Position numbers and translations under genes: made by a program
Part shown: in pieces, positions 6,818-15,191 of the stretch
How the letters are laid out: the number at the start of each line of letters is the position of its first letter
Numbering within the stretch: the stretch's first letter is position 1
DNA from: UBA5499 sp002426275
GTDB lineage: Bacteria > Bacillota > DTU084
NCBI GenBank assembly: GCA_937888735.1
Contig: CALASN010000069.1
Coordinates: 1 to 22,754, forward strand
Direction: 5' to 3'
Length of the DNA: 22,754 bases
Notes under the pieces: model-generated
Databases searched by the model: none
Seen by the model: the letters and a program-made list of their open reading frames with translations, nothing else
Told to the model about the DNA's origin: nothing

Positions 6818-7723
6818 TTATTCTAGAAAACGAAAGCGAACTTCCAGATCTTGAGGATAGTTTCCATAATCCTTCCCGAAGAGCGTCATTCCTCCGGGAT
6901 ACTTACAGGCGGCTGGCGCTTCAATCCGAAAGGAGAAAGCTTTTCCTGGCTCCAGATTCAAATCGGTCAGCTTACTGCCGTCAATTCGCTCTCCATCAAT
7001 GAAAAAGCCCCCGTCTGTCAAGCGCAGCTCCTTACGCAGCCCATGTTGGGTGTAACCGGAAGGCCACCACTGCGGGTTTAGGAAACCTCGCGCTTGACCA
7101 AAATCTCCCGGGCTGATCCAACTGCCCACAGGCTGTCCGTTAATTGAAAAAAAGAGTTCGGAAGGATAATCCTCGGCAAAGCCCGGCGCCTCAGAGCAGA
7201 TCTCCAAAGAAATGCTGACTTCCTGCAGTTTTTGCGTGGAAAGCATGAAATTCGGCACTTGATACTCCACGAACCCCGATCTGAACCAGAGGATGGAGGC
7301 GCTGTTATGCACAGGCTCGGCAAACCATCTGGGATCATCCAACTGCCCCAGGAGAGATGCACCGGCTGCCAGCCCGCAAGGAGGCAGCACATGATGATTA
7401 ACATACTGCCCCACGGGTATTTGAACAATCCTCTCGCTGAACGCCCGCGGCTTTTTAAGCATCAGCCAGCAGTCCGTCCAGGTCAGGTGGCAGAGCTTTT
7501 GCCTGCCGCGAAGCGCAGGCTTCTCCTCTATTCTCACCAGGGAAGCCTCCTCCAGCTTGCGAATGTGATTTGCAACCATCACATGGGAAAGGTGCAGCTG
7601 TTTTGCCAGCTCTTGAAAATTGCATGACTTCTCGGCTAAAATTTGTAGAATGGACAATCTCACAGGCGATGCTAATGCCTCAAAAAACAGCAGATTCTCC
7701 GGTCCCAACTCTCTTTTTTTCAT
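6818..7723 (-). CDS. ArsR-type winged-helix regulator with beta-rich C-terminal sensor domain
   Basis: In this 301-residue protein, residues 11-80 form an ArsR-like winged helix (FFEALASPVRLSILQILAE, then FQELAKQLHLSHVMVANHIRKLEEA and a wing with RGRQKL). The remaining ~200 residues are predicted beta-rich, with the conspicuous string VGSWISPGDFGQARGFLNPQWW (199-220). I recall similar winged-helix proteins with this kind of tail beside glycoside genes in Firmicutes. No metal-binding cysteine pair of classical ArsR sensors is seen, so the tail rather than metal is the likely sensor, probably of a sugar. The ATG at 7723 has AGAGG eight bases upstream; a GTG at 7732 is less likely. It is divergent from the DUF4965 gene, with dyads in the shared spacer, and probably controls it. 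Confidence 0.75.
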   Translation of the reverse strand: MKKRELGPENLLFFEALASPVRLSILQILAEKSCNFQELAKQLHLSHVMVANHIRKLEEASLVRIEEKPALRGRQKLCHLTWTDCWLMLKKPRAFSERIVQIPVGQYVNHHVLPPCGLAAGASLLGQLDDPRWFAEPVHNSASILWFRSGFVEYQVPNFMLSTQKLQEVSISLEICSEAPGFAEDYPSELFFSINGQPVGSWISPGDFGQARGFLNPQWWPSGYTQHGLRKELRLTDGGFFIDGERIDGSKLTDLNLEPGKAFSFRIEAPAACKYPGGMTLFGKDYGNYPQDLEVRFRFLE

Positions 7724-7768
7724 TGCCGCCACCTCTTCCCCATTTTAACAAAACAGCTCGGACAAAGC

Positions 7769-7816
7769 AATATATATAATAGATATATTACATAAAAAGC
7801 CTTTATGTAGGCTTTT
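7769..7816. promoter_or_regulatory. candidate operators between the divergent regulator and DUF4965 genes
   Basis: Three dyads lie just upstream of the + promoter. AATATAT/ATATATT (7769-7775 and 7783-7789, 7-bp spacer) is AT-rich like many ArsR-family operators. CATAAA-AAGCC-TTTATG (7791-7807) overlaps AAAAGCC/GGCTTTT (7795-7801 and 7810-7816). Which one is bound cannot be told from sequence. The last ends two bases before the -35 box. Confidence 0.5.
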
Positions 7817-7817
7817 A

Positions 7818-7846
7818 TTGACATATATCTTCGTACTTTGTATAAT
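7818..7846 (+). promoter_or_regulatory. exact-consensus promoter of the DUF4965 gene
   Basis: TTGACA (7818-7823) and TATAAT (7841-7846) match the sigma-A/70 consensus at all 12 positions with the ideal 17-bp spacer. GAGGAGG (7862-7868) lies seven bases before the ATG. Such a strong promoter usually needs a repressor to keep it off. Confidence 0.85.
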
Positions 7847-7875
7847 AAAGTAAATCATCACGAGGAGGCTTATTT

Positions 7876-9831
7876 ATGCGCGTACCTGCCGTTCCCCTGC
7901 TCACAACGGATCCCTACTTCAGCATCTGGATGGCCGCCGACACTCTCACTGCAAAGCATACGTCTCATTGGACAGGCAAAACTCAAAAGCTGGAAGGGCT
8001 GATCCGCTTCGACGGCGAAGTCTATCGCTTTTTAGGCAAAGGCGACGAACCTTGTCTTGAGCAAAAGAAGCTCGCTGTCTATCCCACGCGGACTGTGGGC
8101 GCTTTTGCAGGCCCCGGCTTTGAGCTTGAGATAACGTTCTTTACTCCCCAGCTGCCCGGAGATCTAGAGCTGATGGGAACGCCGCTGAGTTACGTTTTCT
8201 GCAAAATCGCCGCCACAGATGGTCAAAAGCATGATTTAGAGCTCTTTTTTGCGGTCACGGCGGAAGCTGTGGTCAACGAGACATCAGAGGAAGTCGTCTG
8301 GAGCAGATTCAATCTCGAAGGCGAAACCGTGCTGAAGATGGGCACGGACAAACAACCTGTCCTGGAGAAAGCGGGCGACGACCTGCGGATCAATTGGGGC
8401 TACCTTTACTTGACAGCGCCCAAAGGAGCGGCCACTTGCTTGGGAACAAGAGAAAAACTGCTGGAGAGCTTCACCGCAAGCGGCGCGCTCCCTGCGGCGG
8501 ATTCCCTGGCCATGCCTGCCCCTGTCTGGCCACAGGAGCCATGTCTTGGCGCATGTTTCTCCTACGCGCAGCAAAGTGCGGCGGACTGCCGGCTTACCCT
8601 GATCTACGATCAGCGCCAGGCCATCTCGTATTTTCAAAGACCGCTTGTAAGTTACTGGCAGCGAGGCGGCCAGACCATTGGGGACTTAATTGTTTTTGCC
8701 GCGGAGAACGCCCGGACGCTTCTGGAGAGAGGAAAACAATTTGACAGCAAGCTGCTTGCTGAGGCAAAAGCCGCAGGCGGTGAAGATTACGCCCAACTGA
8801 CGGCGCTCTCCTATCGCCAATGCCTGGCAGCTCATAAGCTGGTTGTGGACATAAATGGCGAGCCTCTCTACTTTTCCAAAGAGAACTTCAGCAACGGCTG
8901 CATTGCCACAGTGGATGTAACCTACCCCTCCGCGCCGCTATTTTTGTTGTTAGAGCCCAGACTCCTCAGAGCCATGCTCTCTCCCGTCTTCGCGTACGCG
9001 GAAAGCCACCTGTGGCCGCACCCGTTCGCTCCCCATGACCTCGGCACCTACCCCAAGGCAAACGGCCAGGTGTATTCGGAACAGATGCCTGTGGAAGAAA
9101 GCGGCAACATGATCCTCCTGGCGGCAGCCCTTGCGGTTGCCGAAGGAAACTTCTCTTTCGCCCAAAAGCACTGGCCCACAATCAGCTCTTGGGCGGATTA
9201 TTTGCTGGAATACGGCTTTGATCCGGAGAATCAGCTGTGCACAGATGATTTTGCCGGCCACCTGGCGCGCAATGCGAACCTTTCGCTAAAATCCATTATG
9301 GCCCTGGGAGCCTATGGAAAACTGTGCGCTAGGCTTGACCAACCGGAAAGAGGGAACAAGTTCTACAGCGAAGCGCAAAAGATGGCGTCCCGGTGGGAGA
9401 GCCTGGCAGACGCAGGCGATCACTACAGCTTGGCCTTTGAAGCTCCCGCTACCTGGAGCTTGAAATACAACCTGATTTGGGATGAGCTTTTAGGCCTGGA
9501 TTTATTCGGGGCGCGGGTGGCGCAAAAAGAGGTTGCCTTCTATTTGACAAAGCAAAATGCCTATGGCACGCCTCTGGACAGCCGGGAGGATTATACCAAA
9601 AGCGACTGGCTCCTTTGGGCAGCCACCCTGGCGACTAATTCAGCGGACTTTCAAGCCCTAATCGCGCCACTTCTCAGCTTCCTCCGGGAGACTCCTTCCA
9701 GAGTGCCGTTTACGGACTGGTATGACACCAAAACCGGCAAACAAGTGGGTTTTCAAGCGCGCTCCGTGGTGGGAGGCATTTTCCTCAAAATGCTGCTGGA
9801 AAGCTGGCGGAAGGAAAACCGGAAATTGTAA
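7876..9831 (+). CDS. DUF4965 / glutaminase-A-like six-hairpin protein
   Basis: This 651-residue protein has no signal peptide. It opens with PAVPLLTTDPYFSIWMAAD and HWTGK, the N-terminal signature of the DUF4964/DUF5127/DUF4965/DUF1793 family named after fungal glutaminase A. The C-terminal half is the helical toroid, with TDDFAGHLARNANLS starting near residue 456 and DWYDTKTGKQVGFQARSVVGG from about 614, both family hallmarks. Fungal members are described as glutaminases. Many bacterial members sit among sugar genes and are more likely glycosidases, as the six-hairpin fold and the neighbouring regulator suggest here. A consensus promoter and GAGGAGG ribosome site fix the start. A 12-bp hairpin follows the stop. 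The family call is strong; substrate is unknown. Confidence 0.85.
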   Translation: MRVPAVPLLTTDPYFSIWMAADTLTAKHTSHWTGKTQKLEGLIRFDGEVYRFLGKGDEPCLEQKKLAVYPTRTVGAFAGPGFELEITFFTPQLPGDLELMGTPLSYVFCKIAATDGQKHDLELFFAVTAEAVVNETSEEVVWSRFNLEGETVLKMGTDKQPVLEKAGDDLRINWGYLYLTAPKGAATCLGTREKLLESFTASGALPAADSLAMPAPVWPQEPCLGACFSYAQQSAADCRLTLIYDQRQAISYFQRPLVSYWQRGGQTIGDLIVFAAENARTLLERGKQFDSKLLAEAKAAGGEDYAQLTALSYRQCLAAHKLVVDINGEPLYFSKENFSNGCIATVDVTYPSAPLFLLLEPRLLRAMLSPVFAYAESHLWPHPFAPHDLGTYPKANGQVYSEQMPVEESGNMILLAAALAVAEGNFSFAQKHWPTISSWADYLLEYGFDPENQLCTDDFAGHLARNANLSLKSIMALGAYGKLCARLDQPERGNKFYSEAQKMASRWESLADAGDHYSLAFEAPATWSLKYNLIWDELLGLDLFGARVAQKEVAFYLTKQNAYGTPLDSREDYTKSDWLLWAATLATNSADFQALIAPLLSFLRETPSRVPFTDWYDTKTGKQVGFQARSVVGGIFLKMLLESWRKENRKL

Positions 9832-9852
9832 CCATCTCTTGGTACTGAATAT

Positions 9853-9893
9853 GGCGAAGGTCGGCATAGCTTAACGCCATCCCGACCTTCGCC
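9853..9893. terminator. 12-bp hairpin between convergent genes
   Basis: GGCGAAGGTCGG (9853-9864) pairs perfectly with CCGACCTTCGCC (9882-9893) across a 17-base loop. It sits 21 bases past the DUF4965 stop and 37 bases past the stop of the convergent solute-binding gene, so it can serve both. Neither side has a strong T-run. Confidence 0.6.
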
Positions 9894-9930
9894 TCAATGT
9901 TTAATCGACTTAACAAAGCGCTTTACCAGT

Positions 9931-11307
9931 TCATTGTCCCAAATGATCGAGAAACCGCTCCTGAAACCCGCGGGCCGCTCGGGCCAATAGCGTTTTGGGA
10001 TCCGCATCCTTTTCTGTCAACGTCGCCTGAACCGCAGGTCCCAGATATTCCGAATATAGCTGCTGGCAAAAAAACGGCGGCTCAGGCCTCATATATTTGG
10101 CCGCTTCCTTCCAGACCTGAGGAAAATCCACCAACACATCTTTATAGGGCGCGGCTGCTTCTCTGGCCTTTCTGTAGGTTTCCCCGGTGAAGATGGGCAA
10201 AGCGGAAAGCGCGCCAATCTGGCCCTGTTCGCGCAGATCCTCGCCGTTTTCTTGAATACGCTCTGGGTCCATGCTGCCTAAGATCTTCCAGCTGATCCAC
10301 TTGAATGCGGCTTCCTGCACTTCTCGCGGCCGCTTGGGATTGATAATAAAGTAGTTGCCGCCCATCTGGTTGGCGCGGCCCGCGGGACCGGCGGGCAAAA
10401 GCGCCACGCCAATGTCCTCCAGCTTCATACCGTACTGATTTACAAGCGTCGGGATTTTGTCTTGCGCTGCAAAGAGCATGCCAATCTGGCCGCTGGCAAA
10501 GCGAGACGTCAGATCATTGGAAGTGGCCAAAAGCGTGGATTGCAGCACGTCATGCTTCCAGCGCAGATCCTGGACGAACTCCAGCGCCGCAACCGCCTCC
10601 TTTTGAGCGAAAACCGCCTGCCAAGAGCCGTTCTCTTCCCGCTCAAAATCTCCTCCCGCCTGCCAGACCCAATTGAGAAATCCCCAGCCTGCCTCTGCGC
10701 CGTTGCCCATGATGCCGAACCCCGAGATCCCCTTTTTCTTATTAGTCAGCTTTTTGGCAGCCGCCACAAATTCATTCCAGTCCGCGGGCACTTTGGCATT
10801 GCCGGCGCTGTCCGCAAGTCCGGCTTCCTTAAAGAGCTTTTTATTGTAAATCAGCCCCATCAGATAGCCGTCCGTTGGGAGCGCATATACGCGTCCGTCC
10901 CTAATGAAGGGAGCGAGCACGGCTTTATTTAATTGATCTTTCGCTTGCCAACCGTTCAGCAACTTCGTGAGATCTAAAGCGTAGCCCCGCTCTATCACGT
11001 AGCCTTCGGTCGCCCAGAGGCTAATCACATCCTCAGACGTGCCTCCGGCCATGCTGGTGGAGAAGCTGTCGGGGCTGTAAGGCCTATCTGTCCAGCGAAT
11101 TTCAATCTTCGGATAAATTTTATTGAATCTGGCGATATCCTCCTTCAGCCTCTGCACTGCTACCTTATCTGTTTCTTTGGGTCCATTGTTAATCACAACA
11201 ACAATTTTTCCATTTTCCGCAGTGGATCTCTTGCCGGCATTGCGACCGAAGATTCCCGCGGCCAGCACGACAGCGACCGCAATGATTAAAACCCACCATC
11301 TCTTCAT
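9931..11307 (-). CDS. ABC transporter extracellular sugar-binding protein (family 1)
   Basis: The protein has 458 residues with a short basic start and one hydrophobic helix (WWVLIIAVAVVLAAGIF), then a family-1 solute-binding fold. Marks include VVVINNGP at the first strand, the RFNKIYPKIEI segment, TEGYVIERGYALDLT, the hinge pattern YALPTDGYLMGLIYNKKLFKEAGL, and FASGQIGMLFAAQ. Relatives deliver sugars or oligosaccharides to ABC permeases. The signal lacks a lipobox cysteine, so it is soluble in the periplasm or held by an uncleaved helix, in contrast to monoderm relatives. I chose ATG 11307 with GGGGG seven bases upstream; ATG 11313 directly abuts the ribosome site. No permease or ATPase gene lies in the window. 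It follows the outer-membrane cluster after 208 nt, so it may receive that system's sugars. Confidence 0.85.
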   Translation of the reverse strand: MKRWWVLIIAVAVVLAAGIFGRNAGKRSTAENGKIVVVINNGPKETDKVAVQRLKEDIARFNKIYPKIEIRWTDRPYSPDSFSTSMAGGTSEDVISLWATEGYVIERGYALDLTKLLNGWQAKDQLNKAVLAPFIRDGRVYALPTDGYLMGLIYNKKLFKEAGLADSAGNAKVPADWNEFVAAAKKLTNKKKGISGFGIMGNGAEAGWGFLNWVWQAGGDFEREENGSWQAVFAQKEAVAALEFVQDLRWKHDVLQSTLLATSNDLTSRFASGQIGMLFAAQDKIPTLVNQYGMKLEDIGVALLPAGPAGRANQMGGNYFIINPKRPREVQEAAFKWISWKILGSMDPERIQENGEDLREQGQIGALSALPIFTGETYRKAREAAAPYKDVLVDFPQVWKEAAKYMRPEPPFFCQQLYSEYLGPAVQATLTEKDADPKTLLARAARGFQERFLDHLGQ

Positions 11308-11353
11308 TTTCATTCCCCCGGTTCCGATTCTTCGTCCAATCCCATCGTCAACT

Positions 11354-11467
11354 CTACGAGGGAAAGGAATAATCCAAAGTCCCATATCCAACGCTCACAT
11401 AGTTGTCGGCGCCTTCTCTTGCTTTTTGAGCATCATTGCGGGTCAATCCGAGCAATGGCTCTGCCAC
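11354..11467 (-). CDS. possible small ORF (37 residues), doubtful
   Basis: In the gap between the porin-like and solute-binding genes, a frame from GTG 11467 to TAG 11354-11356 encodes a 37-residue peptide containing AEPLLGLTRNDAQKARE and ending NYVSVGYGTLDYSFPS. GGAGGG lies 11 bases upstream, rather far. A hairpin (11452-11459 with 11463-11470, one G-U pair) covers the proposed start. I recognise no family. It could equally be non-coding leader sequence of the solute-binding gene. Confidence 0.2.
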   Translation of the reverse strand: MAEPLLGLTRNDAQKAREGADNYVSVGYGTLDYSFPS

Positions 11468-11515
11468 TGCCCAGAAGACCCTCCCTTTTTCTCAAAACTC
11501 CCGTCGCTATTAGCG

Positions 11516-13381
11516 TCAATATCTGACCGCAAACTCAAAGCCGGTTATCGGGCCGGCATAACTATTCGCCCCATCCTCGATGTCTCCGTAGTCGTAAAAG
11601 TTCCTGTAAAGCGAGATTGACGCCTGCCGGGAGAGCAGATATTCAACGCCGATGCTCTTGACGGAATAGCGAGTATCCACATCAGCGCCCAAGTATTGTC
11701 CTCGTCTGGCAATTCCCTTTATCCCCGCCAGACAATTCACAGCCCCCCAATTCAGCTTCACGCCGGCGTCGATTGTATCCTCGAAGCAATTTGTCACCTC
11801 AGCGGATTGGGAATAGGGATCGTCACCCCAACGCACATGGTCTTGCCGCCAGCCGCAGACGAAATCCAGCGGCAGCCCCGCGACTTGAAGCGGAAGGCGC
11901 AGACCGTATTTAAGCCGCGTGAACGCCTTCAAATTCTGCGTTGTGCCAACTATGAGCCCATCCAAAGTGGCGTCAGCGATCTCACCGCCGGCCTGATAGA
12001 GCAATTGAGTATCCAGCTTCCGGTTGCGCAGCGCCACGCGGAGCTCGGTCCATTTCCGATTGGGCGTGGCGTAGCCGTACGGCAGAAAGCGCAGCGCTCC
12101 CTGGCTGACAGGCACGCCTTCCGCGGTGAGAAGCTCGCCGGAGCCGAAATTGCCGTCCGCCTGCAGCTTGAGATCCCGCGATTGGGCGGCGAAGCTCACA
12201 AAATACGGATCAACGTAATTATAAGCGGCAGAAAGCTCCAGAGCGCCTTTTTGTCCGCTGACCTGGACGCGCTTGGCGCTGCCCGGCAAAGAGGAAATCT
12301 CCTTGAGCACGGCCTCATTATAGCTGCTTTTCGCCAGCTCTCCAGTGAAGGCAAAAGCTCCGCGCCGCCACGCCAGGCCTAGATTGACCACGTTATTGCG
12401 TTCGCCGTAACTGTCGCCTTTTGACGCTCGCGCCAGATCGGAGAAGGTCAAAGCTTCCAGATTCAAATCCAGAGCTTCAAGCAATTTTAACTGACCCTTG
12501 GCGCCCCACAAATATCGGTAAAACGGATATGAGCCCTCCACAGTCCGGATCTTCGCTCCCAACAGGTCCACCGCATAATCCTCCGCAGCCTTTTGATAAT
12601 CGATCCCTTCCAAGACGCGGTTGGGGCCGGAGATGCCAAGATCGGACAGCCTGCTCGCCCGGACCTTGGAAAACAGCTCGCTTTCGTACTTCTCCTCACC
12701 GAGGGGAAAATAAATGCTGTACGGGCTCCAGCTTTTCTGAAAGCGCCCGATGGTGAGCCGGTCTTCGCTTTCGATGGCAAGGGTGATGCTGCGCAGCGTC
12801 ATGCTGGAGGCGCCGCCCCAGATCTTGTTGACTATCACATCGCCCGAAAGCAAAGTCTCTGCCGCGGGCCTGCCGTACAATGTCAAGAGCAGGCCGCCGT
12901 TCATTTTCAAACCGTTGGTGACCGGATCCGGCTGCACCGGATCATAGTACAACGACTGGCCGTCGAAATCCAGAGCTGCGGCTGCGCCGCCGCCTGAGAG
13001 AGCATATTTTTTGGCTTTGATGATTCCCTGCGCGCCGTAGCCGATCCTGGTCAATTGATATCCGATTTCTTTTTGCTGTTCAGACAGGGAAGACACCTTC
13101 TGCTCAAGCTCGCCGGTCTGCGATCTGATTTGCCCGGCTAGACGCTGCAGTCTCATCAGATCCTCAAAAGAGACCGCCTCCTCTAGCTCCGACTCATCGT
13201 CTCGCCGCACGTAAGCGGAAAGCTCAGTGAAAATTTCTTCCAATTCCGCCTGGGTAACGGGCTCGTCTCCTTTCAGCTCTGCCAGCAGCGCCGCCAGATC
13301 GTTATCAGCGGCGGCAGCGCCCATGGCCAGGAAGCACACGATCATGAGCAAAGCGCCTATTTTCAGCAACACATGCCTCAT
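11516..13381 (-). CDS. porin-like outer-membrane protein with N-terminal coiled coil
   Basis: The protein has 621 residues. A signal peptide ends near residue 25 (LAMGAAAA-DND), then comes an acidic helical region, a predicted coiled coil at about 71-115 (EDLMRLQRLAGQIRSQTGEL, then EQKVSSLSEQQKEIG), and a long beta-strand-rich barrel ending in GFEFAVRY. The terminal aromatic fits outer-membrane insertion. GRFQKSWSPY (212-221) matches GRFEVSYSPF in the upstream neighbour, so the two are distant paralogues. The layout (short periplasmic stalk, then porin) recalls OmpM-type proteins of diderm Firmicutes, but I see no SLH domain. The start is ATG 13381 behind GGAGGAGAGG, 17 nt after the previous stop. 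It is the last gene of the tight cluster and probably forms a channel for oligosaccharides. Confidence 0.7.
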   Translation of the reverse strand: MRHVLLKIGALLMIVCFLAMGAAAADNDLAALLAELKGDEPVTQAELEEIFTELSAYVRRDDESELEEAVSFEDLMRLQRLAGQIRSQTGELEQKVSSLSEQQKEIGYQLTRIGYGAQGIIKAKKYALSGGGAAAALDFDGQSLYYDPVQPDPVTNGLKMNGGLLLTLYGRPAAETLLSGDVIVNKIWGGASSMTLRSITLAIESEDRLTIGRFQKSWSPYSIYFPLGEEKYESELFSKVRASRLSDLGISGPNRVLEGIDYQKAAEDYAVDLLGAKIRTVEGSYPFYRYLWGAKGQLKLLEALDLNLEALTFSDLARASKGDSYGERNNVVNLGLAWRRGAFAFTGELAKSSYNEAVLKEISSLPGSAKRVQVSGQKGALELSAAYNYVDPYFVSFAAQSRDLKLQADGNFGSGELLTAEGVPVSQGALRFLPYGYATPNRKWTELRVALRNRKLDTQLLYQAGGEIADATLDGLIVGTTQNLKAFTRLKYGLRLPLQVAGLPLDFVCGWRQDHVRWGDDPYSQSAEVTNCFEDTIDAGVKLNWGAVNCLAGIKGIARRGQYLGADVDTRYSVKSIGVEYLLSRQASISLYRNFYDYGDIEDGANSYAGPITGFEFAVRY

Positions 13382-13398
13382 TACCTCTCCTCCATTCC

Positions 13399-15159
13399 TC
13401 AATAGCCTGTGATCATTTCCAGCCACAGATTTCGCCTCAATTCAGCGCCTTCCTGAAAAACATCAAACCGTAAATTCAAGCTTACTCCGGGCCCCACCGG
13501 CGTATTTGCCCTCACCTTTGTCAATCGCACGCTGCCGATGGCGTCCGGATCATTGATTTGCAAAGGGACATACTGCCGCCAGGTGAGATTCATTTTCCCC
13601 AGCTTAAACTGAGCCTCGCCAAAGACGGTCTGACCCCAGGCGGCAGCCTCTGCCAGCGAGAGACTAGTCTCCCGGAAACTGCTGAGCCCGACCTTCAGGC
13701 CGTGGTTATCCGGCGATGAAAGATATGTGTCCAGCACGCTCTGCCGCGCCTCTCTCACCCCGGCGTAAAGCTCCGGGCCGCGGCTTTTGGTATTGTAAAC
13801 ATTGGCGTCAAATACCGCGGCCAAATCACCCCAACGCCTGGTGAACCTGCCCAGTTGCAAGGTCCCATTTAAATAATAATGACTGAACCTCCGCGGCTGG
13901 GTGCGGGGAAAGACCGGCTTTAATTCATTGATCATGTCAAAACTGGACGCGAATTTAAGCCCGTGGACCGGAAGAATGCTGCCGGTTTCCAACTGCAGGA
14001 GCCAAGTGTTGCGCGGGCAGTCCGGAGAATAAGGTCTCTCTTCATACCGGTAAATAAAATCCGAGGCGAGATCCCGAATCGCTCCGTAACCCGTAGGGTA
14101 AAACGGCGAGATGTATTGCAGCTTGCCTTTCAGCGGCAGCCACTGGTACCTCCTGGGGCTGAAATTTGGAATCTTCAGCATGCTCTCGGCTTGCAGCATG
14201 CCGGCAAACTGCCGCTGAGGCACAAACCCGCCGCCTCTGGCGTCTTCCTGGAGAAAAGAAGTTGCCAGATCTCCTGAGAGCTTCAGCTCGCTTTGGGACA
14301 ATTGCGCGGTGGTGGCAAAATCCAATCCCACCAAAAATACTCTTTTCACAGCCAAATCCGCTCTGCCGGACGCAGGATCCGTGAAATCGCTGAAAAGCGT
14401 TAAATTCACAGTAGTTGGTTTTTCCCAGGGCAGCGCGATCTTCAGTCCGCCCTGATAGGCGTCTTTGGAATTGGCCCCGGCTGTGCGCGTTCTGCTGAGG
14501 AAGCCGTCAAGTCCGAGATTAAGCAAGGATGTCCTTAGTCTGAATCCAGTATAAACTTTCCTTCCCCACATCTCATCGCCTTTGAGTGTGATGTTACGCA
14601 GGATGAACGGGCTGTAGCTCACCTCAAAACGCCCGATCGTAACTGCGGCGTCAGCCAAGTTGGGCAGAGTTGTGCTGATGCTGAAATCGCTGGGCGCGAA
14701 GGAATAATATCTGTTGGATCCCAAACCCTTTTGAAAGTTAAACAAGACGCTGACAGAGGTGCGCAAATCCACCGGAAATCTTAACGTCTGCTCAAATCTC
14801 AGCCGCGGGTTGCCTCCGTTGCCTTCAGCTCCCCTGTCCCAGTATTCAATGTAGCTGTAGCTGGCGGCGCGGACCGTGTATTTATTTCCTCCAGCCTGCG
14901 CTTGACTCTTGACCGTGCTTAAGCTCCTCTCAAGTTCAGCTAGTTTCATTTTCGCAAGTTCCGCGCTCACCTTTTGGGACTCCATCTCAGATTCAACCGC
15001 ACCCATGCTGCTGCCGTTCACCGCCGCATTCTCATTTAGCCACTCCATGATCCGCGCGTACGCTTCATCTTTTGTCACATACTGAGAGGCCTGGGCAAGC
15101 GGCAGACAAACAAGAAAGAAAATAAACAAGCCCATAAATCTCGTCAAACTAGAATGCAT
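13399..15159 (-). CDS. porin-like outer-membrane protein, paralogue of the next gene
   Basis: The 586-residue product has a signal peptide MHSSLTRFMGLFIFFLVCLP with cleavage around AQA-S (residue 24). A helical segment DEAYARIMEWLNENAAV (31-47) and a coiled coil of about 52-88 (SEMESQKVSAELAKMKLAEL and beyond) follow. The barrel runs to the C-terminal WLEMITGY. GRFEVSYSPF (176-185) is shared with the downstream paralogue. Many strands show alternating hydrophobic and polar residues, as in 16-or-more-strand porins. The start is uncertain: ATG 15159 is preferred for its typical signal peptide, with GGGGAG 11 bases upstream, while GTG 15171 or 15198 would overlap or crowd the previous gene. It lies 32 nt after the PorV-like gene. 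It probably forms an outer-membrane channel or scaffold with its paralogue. Confidence 0.7.
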   Translation of the reverse strand: MHSSLTRFMGLFIFFLVCLPLAQASQYVTKDEAYARIMEWLNENAAVNGSSMGAVESEMESQKVSAELAKMKLAELERSLSTVKSQAQAGGNKYTVRAASYSYIEYWDRGAEGNGGNPRLRFEQTLRFPVDLRTSVSVLFNFQKGLGSNRYYSFAPSDFSISTTLPNLADAAVTIGRFEVSYSPFILRNITLKGDEMWGRKVYTGFRLRTSLLNLGLDGFLSRTRTAGANSKDAYQGGLKIALPWEKPTTVNLTLFSDFTDPASGRADLAVKRVFLVGLDFATTAQLSQSELKLSGDLATSFLQEDARGGGFVPQRQFAGMLQAESMLKIPNFSPRRYQWLPLKGKLQYISPFYPTGYGAIRDLASDFIYRYEERPYSPDCPRNTWLLQLETGSILPVHGLKFASSFDMINELKPVFPRTQPRRFSHYYLNGTLQLGRFTRRWGDLAAVFDANVYNTKSRGPELYAGVREARQSVLDTYLSSPDNHGLKVGLSSFRETSLSLAEAAAWGQTVFGEAQFKLGKMNLTWRQYVPLQINDPDAIGSVRLTKVRANTPVGPGVSLNLRFDVFQEGAELRRNLWLEMITGY

Positions 15160-15191
15160 ATTCCCTTTCACTCCCCTCCGCGGCAGACGCG

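Noticed and set aside
11696..12382. 228-codon open frame on the + strand
   Set aside because: It is the shadow of the porin-like gene, which has a signal peptide, barrel strands and a strong ribosome site.
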